32,558 nucleotides of DNA from Halanaerobiales bacterium. Lineage in GTDB: Bacteria > Bacillota > Halanaerobiia > Halanaerobiales > DTU029. Within the stretch, counting starts at the first letter, position 1. Each line of letters opens with the position of its first letter. The position numbers and the translations under genes were made by a program. Location: positions 1-32,558 of the forward strand of contig JAKSCG010000217.1 of the NCBI GenBank assembly GCA_022360715.1. The letters run 5' to 3'. Shown piece after piece: positions 15,790 through 24,539 of the stretch. The notes beneath the pieces were generated by a model. The model was not told the origin of the DNA and did no database searches. It saw only the letters and a list, made by a program, of their open reading frames with translations.

Positions 15790-17121
15790 TTAGTGCAATA
15801 AATACGGGGCCCAGATACTAATAGCTAACTGAGCAAGTAATAACATAATAGCCCCACCGATCCGGGAAGAAACCTGGGCAAAAGGCATTAATTCCATTCG
15901 TTTTGCTCCGGCCAGAACGGCTATATCACCAGAACCGCCCATATTGGCCATACATAAACCCCCGGTTAAAGCTGCTTCAATTGGGAATAGCTTAAAGAGC
16001 TTTCCGACAATAGCCGCACCCAGAGCTGCCCCGGCAACTACCAGGAATGCTAATAATAAATAAATTGGGGTTATCGTTTGAACCAATATATCCAGTTTAA
16101 AGTGGTAAAGCCCAATTCCTAAGAGTAACGGGCCATAAAAACCTGAGGCCATAAACTTATAGAAATGACCGGCTGACTGTTCAACCTGTTCCGGTAAAAG
16201 ATTACCTACCTTGATTAGAGTAGTTACAATGATCATTAAAGCATAATAGTGAATTGGAATAAAATCTTGCAGGATATAGCCAACAACTAACAAAGAGGCT
16301 GCGACGATCCAACCCTGGATGATTGATTGATTACTTAACTCAAGTTGTGGCTGTTTAATCCCCTCCCGGGGCATCCATCGATCTTCCGGAATTAAAACCC
16401 CATTCCCGGATAAAGCCGGCTGCAATTCACCCAGTTTATTTAAGACTGAAGCAATCAGGACTGCAACTATATTCCCCAGTACAACCGCTGGAATCAGCAT
16501 CGAAAAGACCTGCTCAATTGCTAAACCGGTGGCATTGGCATAAATTTCGCTCATCGGAATGGCCCCGGCCCCTAAACCCCCACCTTCAATCGGGATGACA
16601 ATGGTTAAAATTGCTTTAATCCCACCGTAGCCGGATATACTTCCCCCCAGGTAAGCGAACAAAGAACTACATAGTAGGCCGCCAAAGACTGCCGGAATAT
16701 AAAGGGGTAAGGCCTTAATTAAATAAGTTCTCGGCATAATAAGTATACTACCGGCAATCAATGCGGCAATACACCAGACCAACATATTTGTTGGTTTATA
16801 ATAAAACCCGACAATTGTATCATAGGCTGCCTGGGGAATAAGGCCGAAGTAACTAATTAGTCCGCCGGCGACCAGGGCTAAGATTAGTCCACCCCCTAAC
16901 CAATCCTTCCAGATTGGTAAATGATCCCCAATGTAAACCAGACCCCCGGCCACCAGGAATAAAAAGGCGGTAGCCCCCACCATATTATTCGGCAATTTTC
17001 CGGTAAAAACGGCAAATAAAACCAGCAGTAAGAGGGGGAGATAAACCGATAAGGGTAACCCATAAGCTATCTTAGTATTCCAAATACTATGCTGGTTAGC
17101 CGTCTGCACATTTATTTTCAT
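15790..17121 (-). CDS. 2-hydroxycarboxylate transporter family (CitS/MaeP-like) symporter
   Basis: 443 residues and about 11 membrane segments. The two 2HCT re-entrant-loop signatures are visible: IEGGGLGAGAIPMSEIYA in the first half and CMANMGGSGDIAVLAGAKRMELMPFAQVSSRIGG in the second, with the conserved arginine at the end. Family members carry citrate, malate or lactate, usually with Na+ or in exchange. Beside fumarase, malate or citrate uptake is likely. ATG at 17121 sits 7 nt from AGGAGG; the adjacent GTG is too close. A terminator-like structure precedes it, so it may have its own promoter. Confidence 0.92.
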   Translation of the reverse strand: MKINVQTANQHSIWNTKIAYGLPLSVYLPLLLLVLFAVFTGKLPNNMVGATAFLFLVAGGLVYIGDHLPIWKDWLGGGLILALVAGGLISYFGLIPQAAYDTIVGFYYKPTNMLVWCIAALIAGSILIMPRTYLIKALPLYIPAVFGGLLCSSLFAYLGGSISGYGGIKAILTIVIPIEGGGLGAGAIPMSEIYANATGLAIEQVFSMLIPAVVLGNIVAVLIASVLNKLGELQPALSGNGVLIPEDRWMPREGIKQPQLELSNQSIIQGWIVAASLLVVGYILQDFIPIHYYALMIIVTTLIKVGNLLPEQVEQSAGHFYKFMASGFYGPLLLGIGLYHFKLDILVQTITPIYLLLAFLVVAGAALGAAIVGKLFKLFPIEAALTGGLCMANMGGSGDIAVLAGAKRMELMPFAQVSSRIGGAIMLLLAQLAISIWAPYLLH

Positions 17122-17178
17122 CACACTACCTCCTTTTTTAATTCTTTTACGAAAAACAGATCAATAGCTACTTTAATC

Positions 17179-17240
17179 AAAAAAATTGAAGAGACAACAA
17201 GATCAAAGCCGTCGATCATCTTTCTCCTGCCGTCTCTTCA
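17179..17240 (-). terminator. Hairpin with T-tract after the fumarase genes
   Basis: TGAAGAGAC (17187-17195) and GTCTCTTCA (17232-17240) form a perfect 9-bp stem with further GATC/GATC pairing inside. On the minus strand it is followed by TTTTTTT. It begins about 10 nt after the fumarase beta stop and would separate the fumarase unit from the transporter. Confidence 0.65.
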
Positions 17241-17249
17241 TGGAGTGGA

Positions 17250-17807
17250 TTACACCCTTTTATATTCCTTTACTCCTGATTCATAAAGATTATTGCCTTC
17301 GGAATCAATCGCCACAATACAGGGGAAATCTTCCACTTCCAATCGGCGGACTGCTTCTGTTCCTAACTCCGGATAAGCGACTACTTCCGCCTTTTTAATT
17401 GAAGCGGCAATCACCGCAGCAGCTCCGCCAATAGCAGCAAAGTATACAGCACTATGGTCTTTCATCGCCTTAATTACCTTCTGATCCCTGGGTCCTTTTC
17501 CAATCATCCCCTTTAATCCCCGGGTGATTAAAGTTGGAGCAAAAGGGTCCATTCGGTAACTAGTGGTAGGACCGCAAGAGCCGATAACTTGGCCTTCTTT
17601 GGCCGGACAGGGTCCAACGTAATAAATAACCCCACCTTCAATCTCTAGCGGTAATGATTCACCGGCGGCTAAAGCCTTTAATAGCTTGGCATGGGCAGCA
17701 TCACGAGCAGTATAAATCACGCCGGAAATACTTACCCGCTCACCGGCCTTTAAATCTTTAACATCCTCTGTTGTTAAAGGGACCTTGATCTTTTTGATCT
17801 CAGACAT
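17250..17807 (-). CDS. fumB: Class I fumarate hydratase, beta subunit
   Basis: 185 residues of the C-terminal (beta) part of class I fumarase/tartrate dehydratase. Landmarks: the swivelling domain start PLTTEDVKDLKAGERVSISG, TARDAAHAKL, GPTTSYRMDPFAPTLI, and GKGPRDQKVIKAMKDHSAVY. With the alpha subunit it interconverts malate and fumarate. ATG with a GGGAGA-type ribosome site; it starts 17 nt after alpha. The symbol is used only in the sense of the beta subunit; L(+)-tartrate dehydratase beta (TtdB) is a close relative and cannot be excluded by sequence alone. Confidence 0.9.
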   Translation of the reverse strand: MSEIKKIKVPLTTEDVKDLKAGERVSISGVIYTARDAAHAKLLKALAAGESLPLEIEGGVIYYVGPCPAKEGQVIGSCGPTTSYRMDPFAPTLITRGLKGMIGKGPRDQKVIKAMKDHSAVYFAAIGGAAAVIAASIKKAEVVAYPELGTEAVRRLEVEDFPCIVAIDSEGNNLYESGVKEYKRV

Positions 17808-17824
17808 AGCTCTTCTCTCCCTTA

Positions 17825-18670
17825 TTATAAGATGACTTCTTTATGCCGTGCAGCATGGCAATTTAAATTTACAGCAACCGGCAAGGTAGCAATATGGGTT
17901 GGGAAAGTTTCGATCCGAACTTCTAACGCTGTAATCCTTCCGCCAAGACCTTGTGGTCCGACCCCTGATTTATTAATCTCTGTCAAAATCTCTTTTTCTA
18001 ACTCCTGATACCTGGCGTCGGGGTGATGTTCGCCCACATCTCGGGCTAAGGCTTTCTTGGCCAACATTGTCGCCTTATCCATCGTTCCGCCGATACCGAC
18101 CCCAACGATTACCGGGGGACAAGGATTTCCGCCTGCCCCGACGACAGTATTAATTACAAAATCTTTAACCCCTTCTACTCCGTCGGCCGGCTTCAGCATC
18201 TTTAAGGCCCCCATGTTTTCACTGCCAGCGCCTTTTGGTAAAATCTGAATTTTAAGCTGATCGCCCGGGACCAACTCCGTATAGATAATCGCCGGGGTAT
18301 TATCACCGGTATTCTTTCGATCAAAGAGCGGATCAGTCACGACCGATTTTCGCAGGGGATGGCTTACATAGGCTTGACGGACCCCTTCATTAATCGCATC
18401 ATTTAAGCTAAGGTCCACTACGTCCACTTCTGTTCCCAGTTCTACATAAACAACAACTATCCCCGTATCTTGACACATCGGTACCATATCTCTTCTTGCT
18501 AACTCAAAATTCTCAATCACTTTCTCTAAACTATAACAGCCGAATTCCGATTCCTCTTTTGTTTCAGCCTGGCGTAATAGTGTTTCAACATCTTCCGGCA
18601 AATCACAGGCAGCTTCGATACATAAGCGCTTAACCTCTTCTGTTATCTTTCCAGCCTTTATCTCCTTCAA
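17825..18670 (-). CDS. fumA: Class I fumarate hydratase, alpha subunit
   Basis: 281 residues. The three cysteines expected to hold the [4Fe-4S] cluster are visible: VPMCQDTG (about 66), GGNPCPPVIVGVGIGG (about 187) and NLNCHAARHKEV near the C-terminus. Oxygen-labile dehydratase acting on malate/fumarate. TTG start with GGAGG 8 nt upstream. Encoded with beta between the two dicarboxylate transporters, so the malate taken up can be turned into fumarate for the reductase upstream. TtdA is the alternative assignment. Confidence 0.9.
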   Translation of the reverse strand: MKEIKAGKITEEVKRLCIEAACDLPEDVETLLRQAETKEESEFGCYSLEKVIENFELARRDMVPMCQDTGIVVVYVELGTEVDVVDLSLNDAINEGVRQAYVSHPLRKSVVTDPLFDRKNTGDNTPAIIYTELVPGDQLKIQILPKGAGSENMGALKMLKPADGVEGVKDFVINTVVGAGGNPCPPVIVGVGIGGTMDKATMLAKKALARDVGEHHPDARYQELEKEILTEINKSGVGPQGLGGRITALEVRIETFPTHIATLPVAVNLNCHAARHKEVIL

Positions 18671-18727
18671 TCTAACTACCTCCGCCCATTTATTTAATAA
18701 TCCATTCGCGATTACAACGACATTTTT

Positions 18728-20185
18728 TTACCAGAGGCCTAATACTTTCCACCACATGCCACCGACTACCGACCAGATAACAATCTGAACAATTGAAATG
18801 ATAAAACCAAGCCTCCACCAGGTATTTTGCGGAACATAGCCTGACCCGAAAAATACCGGAGCCGGACCAGTCCCGTAATGGGTGGTAGCCGCAAAGATAT
18901 TACTGAAAAAGGCCAAGACCAGGGCCGACAACATCGGCGGTGCGCCAGCCGCCAGGGCAACTGCTAAAAAGGCAGCATACATTGCACTAATATGGGCTGT
19001 CATACTGGCAAAGAAGTAATGACTATAATAATAAACAACCGCTAACAAAAACAGGGCGACTATTCCCGACATACCGGAAACAGCGTTCTGCATTAATCCA
19101 CTAAACCAGCCGACCATCCCCAACTTGTTCAGAAAACTGGCCATCATTACTAAAGCGGCAAACCATACCAGCGTATTCCAGGCCCCTTCTTCTTTTTTAA
19201 TATCATCCCAGGTCAAAACTTGGGTTAATAATAAAACACTTAAACCAATTAGGGCTGTTGTTGTTGAGGCCAGACCCAGTTGTTTCCCAAAAATCCATAA
19301 AATCAGAATCAAACCAAAGGCAATTAACATATACTTTTCTGAGACCTTCAGGCCTCCCATTTCAGTGAGTTTCTCCGCCGCTAACTTAGAAGCACCGGGA
19401 GTCTCTTTTACCTCCGGCGGATAAATTTTGTACAGAATATAAGGGATCGCTAGTAAACTGATCACTCCAGGAACCAGGGCGGCAATAAACCAGCCAATCC
19501 AGCTTATTTCTATACCTGCTACATCATAGGCCAAAGTAGCAATCAATGGATTGGCCGCCATGGCGGTTAAGAACATTGCTGAGGTAATCAGGTTCCCCTG
19601 AAACCCTGTTTTCATTAAGAATGAACCAATCCGGCGTTCGGTTCCGTCTTCGGGCTTAGAGTCATAGGTGTCACAGACTGAACGAATAATCGGGAAAATA
19701 ATTCCGGCACCCCGGGAGGTATTGCTCGGAATAGCCGGAGCTAAGACCAGATCACTGGCCAGCAGGGAATAAGATAATCCCAGACTCTTTTTCCCAAATT
19801 TTTTGATAAACAGATAAGAGATCCTGGCCCCGAGCCCGGTTTTAATAAAACCGCGCGAAATAAAGAAGGCGATGACAATCAACCAAATAGTACTATTGGA
19901 AAATCCACTTAAGGCATCCTTAATTCCCAAAGTACCGGTTAAAGCCGTAAAGGTAATTCCTAAAATGGCGATAGCCCCCATCGGCAGTGGTTTAATAATA
20001 AAGCCGACGATCGTTGCAACAAAAATAGCAAACAGTTGCCAGGCCTGGGTGTTCAGCCCACTGGGGGCCGGAATAATCCAGATCGCCAAACCAACCAAAA
20101 AGACGATTAACAGGGATAAAAGATTGACTTTACCTGTTTTTACTTCCGTTTCTTGTTTGCTTTGTGTTTTTAAATTTCCCTTCAT
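18728..20185 (-). CDS. DASS-family dicarboxylate transporter (SLC13/CitT-like)
   Basis: 485 residues with about 12 membrane segments, the full length of the family. The first SNT signature is PAIPSNTSRGAGIIFPIIRS; the second half has a degenerate counterpart in THYGTGPAPVFFGSGY. Relatives are Na+:dicarboxylate symporters or malate/citrate:succinate antiporters such as CitT/TtdT. Placed directly between fumarate reductase and fumarase, a dicarboxylate/succinate exchange is a reasonable guess. ATG with GAGGTGGG upstream. Confidence 0.92.
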   Translation of the reverse strand: MKGNLKTQSKQETEVKTGKVNLLSLLIVFLVGLAIWIIPAPSGLNTQAWQLFAIFVATIVGFIIKPLPMGAIAILGITFTALTGTLGIKDALSGFSNSTIWLIVIAFFISRGFIKTGLGARISYLFIKKFGKKSLGLSYSLLASDLVLAPAIPSNTSRGAGIIFPIIRSVCDTYDSKPEDGTERRIGSFLMKTGFQGNLITSAMFLTAMAANPLIATLAYDVAGIEISWIGWFIAALVPGVISLLAIPYILYKIYPPEVKETPGASKLAAEKLTEMGGLKVSEKYMLIAFGLILILWIFGKQLGLASTTTALIGLSVLLLTQVLTWDDIKKEEGAWNTLVWFAALVMMASFLNKLGMVGWFSGLMQNAVSGMSGIVALFLLAVVYYYSHYFFASMTAHISAMYAAFLAVALAAGAPPMLSALVLAFFSNIFAATTHYGTGPAPVFFGSGYVPQNTWWRLGFIISIVQIVIWSVVGGMWWKVLGLW

Positions 20186-20284
20186 TAGTTAACCCACCTC
20201 TTTTAATTATTTTAAAGCAAAAGCAACCCTCAACTCAATTATGACTATACCTCACCCCCCTTGCTGTAAGCTTTTATTTGCTCC

Positions 20285-20304
20285 AAATAACCAACAGGTT
20301 ATTT
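20285..20304 (-). repeat. Perfect hairpin overlapping the fumarate reductase flavoprotein stop codon
   Basis: AAATAACC and GGTTATTT form an 8-bp perfect stem with a 4-nt loop at the end of the flavoprotein gene. No T-tract follows, so it is more likely an mRNA processing or stability structure between the reductase and transporter genes. Confidence 0.5.
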
Positions 20305-21907
20305 ATTCCTCCCGGCCGTGGGTATACTGTGGTAATAACATTGGTGCAACCCGCTCCGGGTTAAGGCCATTTTCCGCTAAAGATTGATGATAAAGGTTAA
20401 CATGCTCTAAACTGAGCCCTTTGAGCTCAATATCCTTACTTTTTTGGCCGGCACGGATTCCCGCTCGTCGTCCAAAAACAAGAATATCCAACAGGGAGTT
20501 GCCCATTAATCTATTTCTACCGTGAATACCCCCGGCTGTTTCGCCTACGACATACAGGTTCTCCACCTTGGTCTGACCATGCTGGTTAATTAAAAGTCCG
20601 CCATTTTGATAATGCAAAGTTGGATAAACCAGGATCGGCTCTTTATTCATATCAATTCCGAATCTTTGATATTGTCGATACATGGCCGGTAAGCGCTTCT
20701 CAATTGTTCCCGGCCCGTGGATTAAGTCGATTAAAGGTGTATCCAACCAGACTCCCACTGCACCGGTAGAGGTTGTAATCCCTTTCTTCCTGCCGTGGCA
20801 TTCCCGAATAATTGCCGCTGCTTCTACATCTCTGGTCTCTAAAGGAAAAACGAACTGTTCACCATCAATATTAAGTGGAGTAGCCCCTAAACTCCGAACC
20901 TTTTCGGTCACTAAGGCCCCAAAGATTTGCAGGGGGAAAGCAACACCGGTCGGGTGATATTGAATTGTATCGGCAAAGATCAATTCAGCCCCGGCTCGAT
21001 AACCCATTACCAGACCATCAGCCGTAGCTCCGTAGTGGTTGGAAGTGGGGAAACCTTGGTAATGCAACCTCCCGGCCCCACCAGTAGCTATTATAACGGT
21101 TTTGGCCCGGGCGACACAATATTCATCTGTCTCTAAATTATACAAAATTGCCCCGGCCGCTTTCCCATCATGATCTAGCAACAACTCTACCGCCGGAGAA
21201 AACTCGATTACTTCTATTCCTTGATTATAAACTTCATCCCGCAGGGTACGCATGATCTCAGCTCCGGTATAATCGGCCGCTGCGTGCATTCTCTTGCGGG
21301 AAGTTCCCCCCCCGTGGGTTGTAACCATTGTTCCATCTGCTTCTTTATCAAACAATACCCCTAATTCTTCTAACCAATTAATAATCACCGGGGCATCCTG
21401 GACTAAAGCTTCAACCAGTTCCTGTTTATTGACATAATGGCCCCCACCGATGACATCAAGATAGTGTCTGGTCGGGGAGTCGTTGTCTTTATCGGCCGCC
21501 TGGATACCGCCCTCAGCCATCATTGTATTAGCATCACCAAAGCGTAACTTAGTAGCAACCAAGACGTTGGCGCCCTGCTTTTTCGCCTCAAGGGCGGCTG
21601 CGGCTCCGGCTCCCCCACCGCCGATAATTAAAACATCCAGATCATAATCAACCTGCTCTAAATCAATTTTGGTCTCCGCTAATCTACTCCCGGCCTCGAT
21701 CAGATCAGCCAATTCTTCCGGGAGCTTAGCCCCTTTATTTACACCAACCTTTATTTTTCTAAATCCCTTTTCACTATAATCAGGATGATATTGCTCCAAT
21801 ACCTCTTCCCGCTCTTCAGGAGTCATTCTTGGGAAATCAACACCCACTCTTTGCGGACGGGATTTTTCTACTTTTTTAATTAATTCCCGCATCTGTGCTG
21901 TATACAC
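20303..21907 (-). CDS. Soluble fumarate reductase-like flavoprotein (FrdA/TfrA-like)
   Basis: 534 residues. An ~88-residue N-terminal extension precedes the FAD dinucleotide fold DVLIIGGGGAGAAAALEA (about 91). Catalytic residues of fumarate reductases appear in order: IQYHPTGV, LVTEKVR (Thr-Glu), ETRD, LHYQNGG and GRNRLMGNSLLD. The histidine that binds FAD covalently in membrane enzymes is absent (GDANTMMAEGG instead of SHT-AAEGG), so FAD is probably non-covalent. Only ~55 residues follow the last active-site arginine, so the usual C-terminal helical domain is largely missing. GTG start with AGGAGG 7 nt away. No membrane-anchor gene is nearby. Confidence 0.87.
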   Translation of the reverse strand: MYTAQMRELIKKVEKSRPQRVGVDFPRMTPEEREEVLEQYHPDYSEKGFRKIKVGVNKGAKLPEELADLIEAGSRLAETKIDLEQVDYDLDVLIIGGGGAGAAAALEAKKQGANVLVATKLRFGDANTMMAEGGIQAADKDNDSPTRHYLDVIGGGHYVNKQELVEALVQDAPVIINWLEELGVLFDKEADGTMVTTHGGGTSRKRMHAAADYTGAEIMRTLRDEVYNQGIEVIEFSPAVELLLDHDGKAAGAILYNLETDEYCVARAKTVIIATGGAGRLHYQGFPTSNHYGATADGLVMGYRAGAELIFADTIQYHPTGVAFPLQIFGALVTEKVRSLGATPLNIDGEQFVFPLETRDVEAAAIIRECHGRKKGITTSTGAVGVWLDTPLIDLIHGPGTIEKRLPAMYRQYQRFGIDMNKEPILVYPTLHYQNGGLLINQHGQTKVENLYVVGETAGGIHGRNRLMGNSLLDILVFGRRAGIRAGQKSKDIELKGLSLEHVNLYHQSLAENGLNPERVAPMLLPQYTHGREE

Positions 21908-21951
21908 ATAAATACCTCCTTAATCTATCAAAAATTTTATAATAACCCGGT

Positions 21952-22632
21952 CTATTTTTCAATATCCCTGGAGTTGTATGCCTTTTTCAACTCTTCGGTA
22001 GTCATCGCTCTTAATTCTTTTAATTCCTGATTAAAATTACCCTCTTTAATCTCATCCACCCTGGTTGCTAAATGTTTAGAGCGGGGGGCAATATATTTCC
22101 CGGTCAGGCGGCGGGCCAATAATCCAACCTGGTAGTGGGTAATCCCGGCCGGACAGCGGGAAGCACAAATCCCACACATGATACAATCAAAGGACTCATG
22201 GGCACAGTTGGCTAAATCTCCGCGCTGGCTAAAGGCGATATATTGCATTACATTAAGGTCCTGGGGGCAACCGTTAGTACAGGAATTACAGCCAATACAG
22301 CTATATATCTCGGGATAAAACCGGCCGATCGCTTCAGCTGTCGGCTCTAACTGCTCTAAATCATACTGCTGCTTATCTCCGGGAAAAAAGGGTAATTGGG
22401 TTAAATACATCTCATTTTCAACCTTGGCTTGACAGGCTAAAGAAACCTTTAACTCTTTTTCACCCTTAATCCGATAGATGGTAGCACAAGCACCGCAAAA
22501 CCCGGACCGACACCCACAGCCCCTGGTCAATTGATAACCGGCATATTCCATTGCATCCATTATTGTTAAGGTGCTGGGAACAGCATATTTTTTACCTAAT
22601 ATATATACATTAACCAGTTCTTTTTCCGACAT
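21952..22632 (-). CDS. Fumarate reductase-like iron-sulfur subunit (N-terminal half of TfrB-like)
   Basis: 226 residues. A 2Fe-2S ferredoxin domain has cysteines at about 39, 41, 46, 49 and 67 (RGCGCRSGFCGAC), followed by two CxxCxxC-xxx-C motifs (112-122, CIGCNSCTNGC; 150-160, CIMCGICASRC) for 4Fe-4S clusters. It passes electrons to the flavoprotein encoded next. Methanogen TfrB has the same N-terminal part fused to an HdrB-like part; here that part is the separate hdrB in the same operon. ATG with AGGAGG upstream. Confidence 0.88.
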   Translation of the reverse strand: MSEKELVNVYILGKKYAVPSTLTIMDAMEYAGYQLTRGCGCRSGFCGACATIYRIKGEKELKVSLACQAKVENEMYLTQLPFFPGDKQQYDLEQLEPTAEAIGRFYPEIYSCIGCNSCTNGCPQDLNVMQYIAFSQRGDLANCAHESFDCIMCGICASRCPAGITHYQVGLLARRLTGKYIAPRSKHLATRVDEIKEGNFNQELKELRAMTTEELKKAYNSRDIEK

Positions 22633-22678
22633 TTTAATACCTCCTTGTTATCTCTCTTTTAGTCAGCGAAGCCAGCAA

Positions 22679-23512
22679 TTAATATTCATCCGGAAGTTTT
22701 TCCAGTTGATCACACCGAAAGACCGGACCATCTTTACAGACATATTTATCCCCAATATTACACCGCCCACATTTACCGATCCCACATTTCATCTTTAACT
22801 CCAAAGTAGTATAAATCTGCTTTGGGGTAAAACCCAATTGCTCCAGTACCTCTAACACAAATTTAATCATAATCGGTGGCCCGCAGACTAAAACTACTTT
22901 ATCCGGAGTGAAGTTTAAATCTTTGATATATTGGGGAACAAACCCGACATGCCCGTCCCAACCGGGAAATTGTTGATCTACGGTAAGATGGACTGCTGTC
23001 CCGGCTGCTTCAACCCAATTTTGAGCAAGGTCTTTCCGGTGTACAAAATCTTCCGGACTGCGGGCCCCGTATACTATATCAATCTTGCCGTAATCCGACC
23101 GATGAGCCAGGACATAATTAATAACCGAACGAAGCGGGGCCAGTCCAATCCCACCGGCAATAAAAAGTAAATCCTTATTTTTAAACTCTTCCGTGGGAAA
23201 ATTATTACCATAAGGTCCCCTGATTCCCAGCTCGGTACCTTCTTCGAGCTGGTGTAAACAAGCAGTAACTTTGCCGACATTCTTGATACTAAATTCCAGA
23301 TAGTCTTGCTGGGTCGGTGATGAAGTAATGGAAAAAATGGCCTCACCAACCGGAGGAACTGAAAGCATCGCACATTGGCCCGGTTTAAAAGTAAAGGGAA
23401 GCCCCCCTTGGATTTGTTTTACCTGAAAAGTCTTAACATCGCTTGTATCTACTCTAATTTTATCGACGATAGCTACTACCGGTATTAACGGATCATTATG
23501 GCTACAACTCAT
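22679..23512 (-). CDS. flxA: FlxA-like NAD(P)H:FAD oxidoreductase subunit
   Basis: 277 residues, ferredoxin-NADP reductase/PyrK-like. FAD-binding barrel (about 10-100), NAD(P)-binding domain with FIAGGIGLAPLRSVI and VLVCGPPIMI, then a C-terminal 2Fe-2S motif KCGIGKCGRCNIGDKYVC. It feeds NAD(P)H electrons into the complex. ATG at 23512 follows AGGTGG by 8 nt; the GTG four codons upstream lacks a site. It overlaps the end of flxB, indicating coupling. AsrB and hydrogenase gamma subunits are relatives, but the gene order fits the Flx set. Confidence 0.88.
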   Translation of the reverse strand: MSCSHNDPLIPVVAIVDKIRVDTSDVKTFQVKQIQGGLPFTFKPGQCAMLSVPPVGEAIFSITSSPTQQDYLEFSIKNVGKVTACLHQLEEGTELGIRGPYGNNFPTEEFKNKDLLFIAGGIGLAPLRSVINYVLAHRSDYGKIDIVYGARSPEDFVHRKDLAQNWVEAAGTAVHLTVDQQFPGWDGHVGFVPQYIKDLNFTPDKVVLVCGPPIMIKFVLEVLEQLGFTPKQIYTTLELKMKCGIGKCGRCNIGDKYVCKDGPVFRCDQLEKLPDEY

Positions 23513-24539
23513 TTCTTTCACCACCTAGCTTTTTAATCACTTTAACCATATCTAAACTGACCGGACATTTTTCCGTACACCGGCCACACCCGACACAGGC
23601 ATAAGCCTGATAATTATTGGGATAGTAAACCAGTTTATGCATAAAACGTTGCCTGACACGCTCTTTTTGGGTAGTGCGCGGATTACCGTGCGCCATCATC
23701 GTAAAATCAGAGAACATACAGGAATCCCAGCAACGAAACCTCTCGCCACATTTGTTCCCATCATAGTCCTTTAGATCATAACAATGGCAAGTCGGACAGA
23801 CGTAAGTGCACATTGCACAGCCTAAACAACGCCGATATAAATGCTCCCAGATTTCCGAAGCAAAGATTTCATTGAGTCCACCCTCGATTAGATCGGGATC
23901 AAGATTAACTAACGGCAAATCTTTAAGTTGATCGGCGATCCCCGTTTTTACCTGCTCAAGTCTCTCCTGCTCCTCCCGGCTAACCTCTTCTAAAAGATCA
24001 TCGAAGTCGGCCGTTAACTCCTTCCCTTTTTCACTTTGTGCTTCCCATAATAATGAGTCGCCTAAATCCCAGGTAGCTATATCTGCCCCGGCCGGGGCCA
24101 AGGCCGGATTTATTTTAAAAGAACTACAGAAACAGGTCTCAGCCGGATTCAAGCAGGCCCGGGCAATGATTACTCCTTTTTGACGGCCTTCTTGATAAAA
24201 TTGATCAACCGGTTCATCTAAAAATACCTTATCCAGTAGGTTGATACTAGCCACATCACAGGGGCTGACCCCAAAGACCAGATAATCCTTTCTGCCACCG
24301 GCCATTTCTAACTCTAACCGTTTACCTTCTTGCTTGAAGTTTAAATAAGTTTCAGTTTGAGGAAAGATGATATCTTTCGGAGAATTAGCTGTCTTTAAAG
24401 TAGCTAAATCAACTTCCGCCCCCTCTTCCCAGCGCGAAAAGTTGACCACTTTTTCTTCGGCAATCGGAAGAAATAACTGGTAATTAAGGGCAATTCTCGG
24501 CCATAGCAACGACAGTCTATCTTTAGCTATTTTTTTCAT
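23502..24539 (-). CDS. flxB: FlxB-like 4Fe-4S protein (AsrA/hydrogenase beta-like)
   Basis: 345 residues. N-terminal part shared with AsrA/HydB proteins (VFGVSPCDVASINLLDKVF, then RACLNPAETCFCSS) and a C-terminal dicluster ferredoxin region: CLGCAMCTYVCPTCHCYD (about 240) and CVGCGRCTEKCPVSLD (about 318). It should wire electrons between FlxA and the HdrA side. The ATG overlaps the flxC stop as ATGA. GGGGAGG upstream. Confidence 0.85.
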   Translation of the reverse strand: MKKIAKDRLSLLWPRIALNYQLFLPIAEEKVVNFSRWEEGAEVDLATLKTANSPKDIIFPQTETYLNFKQEGKRLELEMAGGRKDYLVFGVSPCDVASINLLDKVFLDEPVDQFYQEGRQKGVIIARACLNPAETCFCSSFKINPALAPAGADIATWDLGDSLLWEAQSEKGKELTADFDDLLEEVSREEQERLEQVKTGIADQLKDLPLVNLDPDLIEGGLNEIFASEIWEHLYRRCLGCAMCTYVCPTCHCYDLKDYDGNKCGERFRCWDSCMFSDFTMMAHGNPRTTQKERVRQRFMHKLVYYPNNYQAYACVGCGRCTEKCPVSLDMVKVIKKLGGERNEL

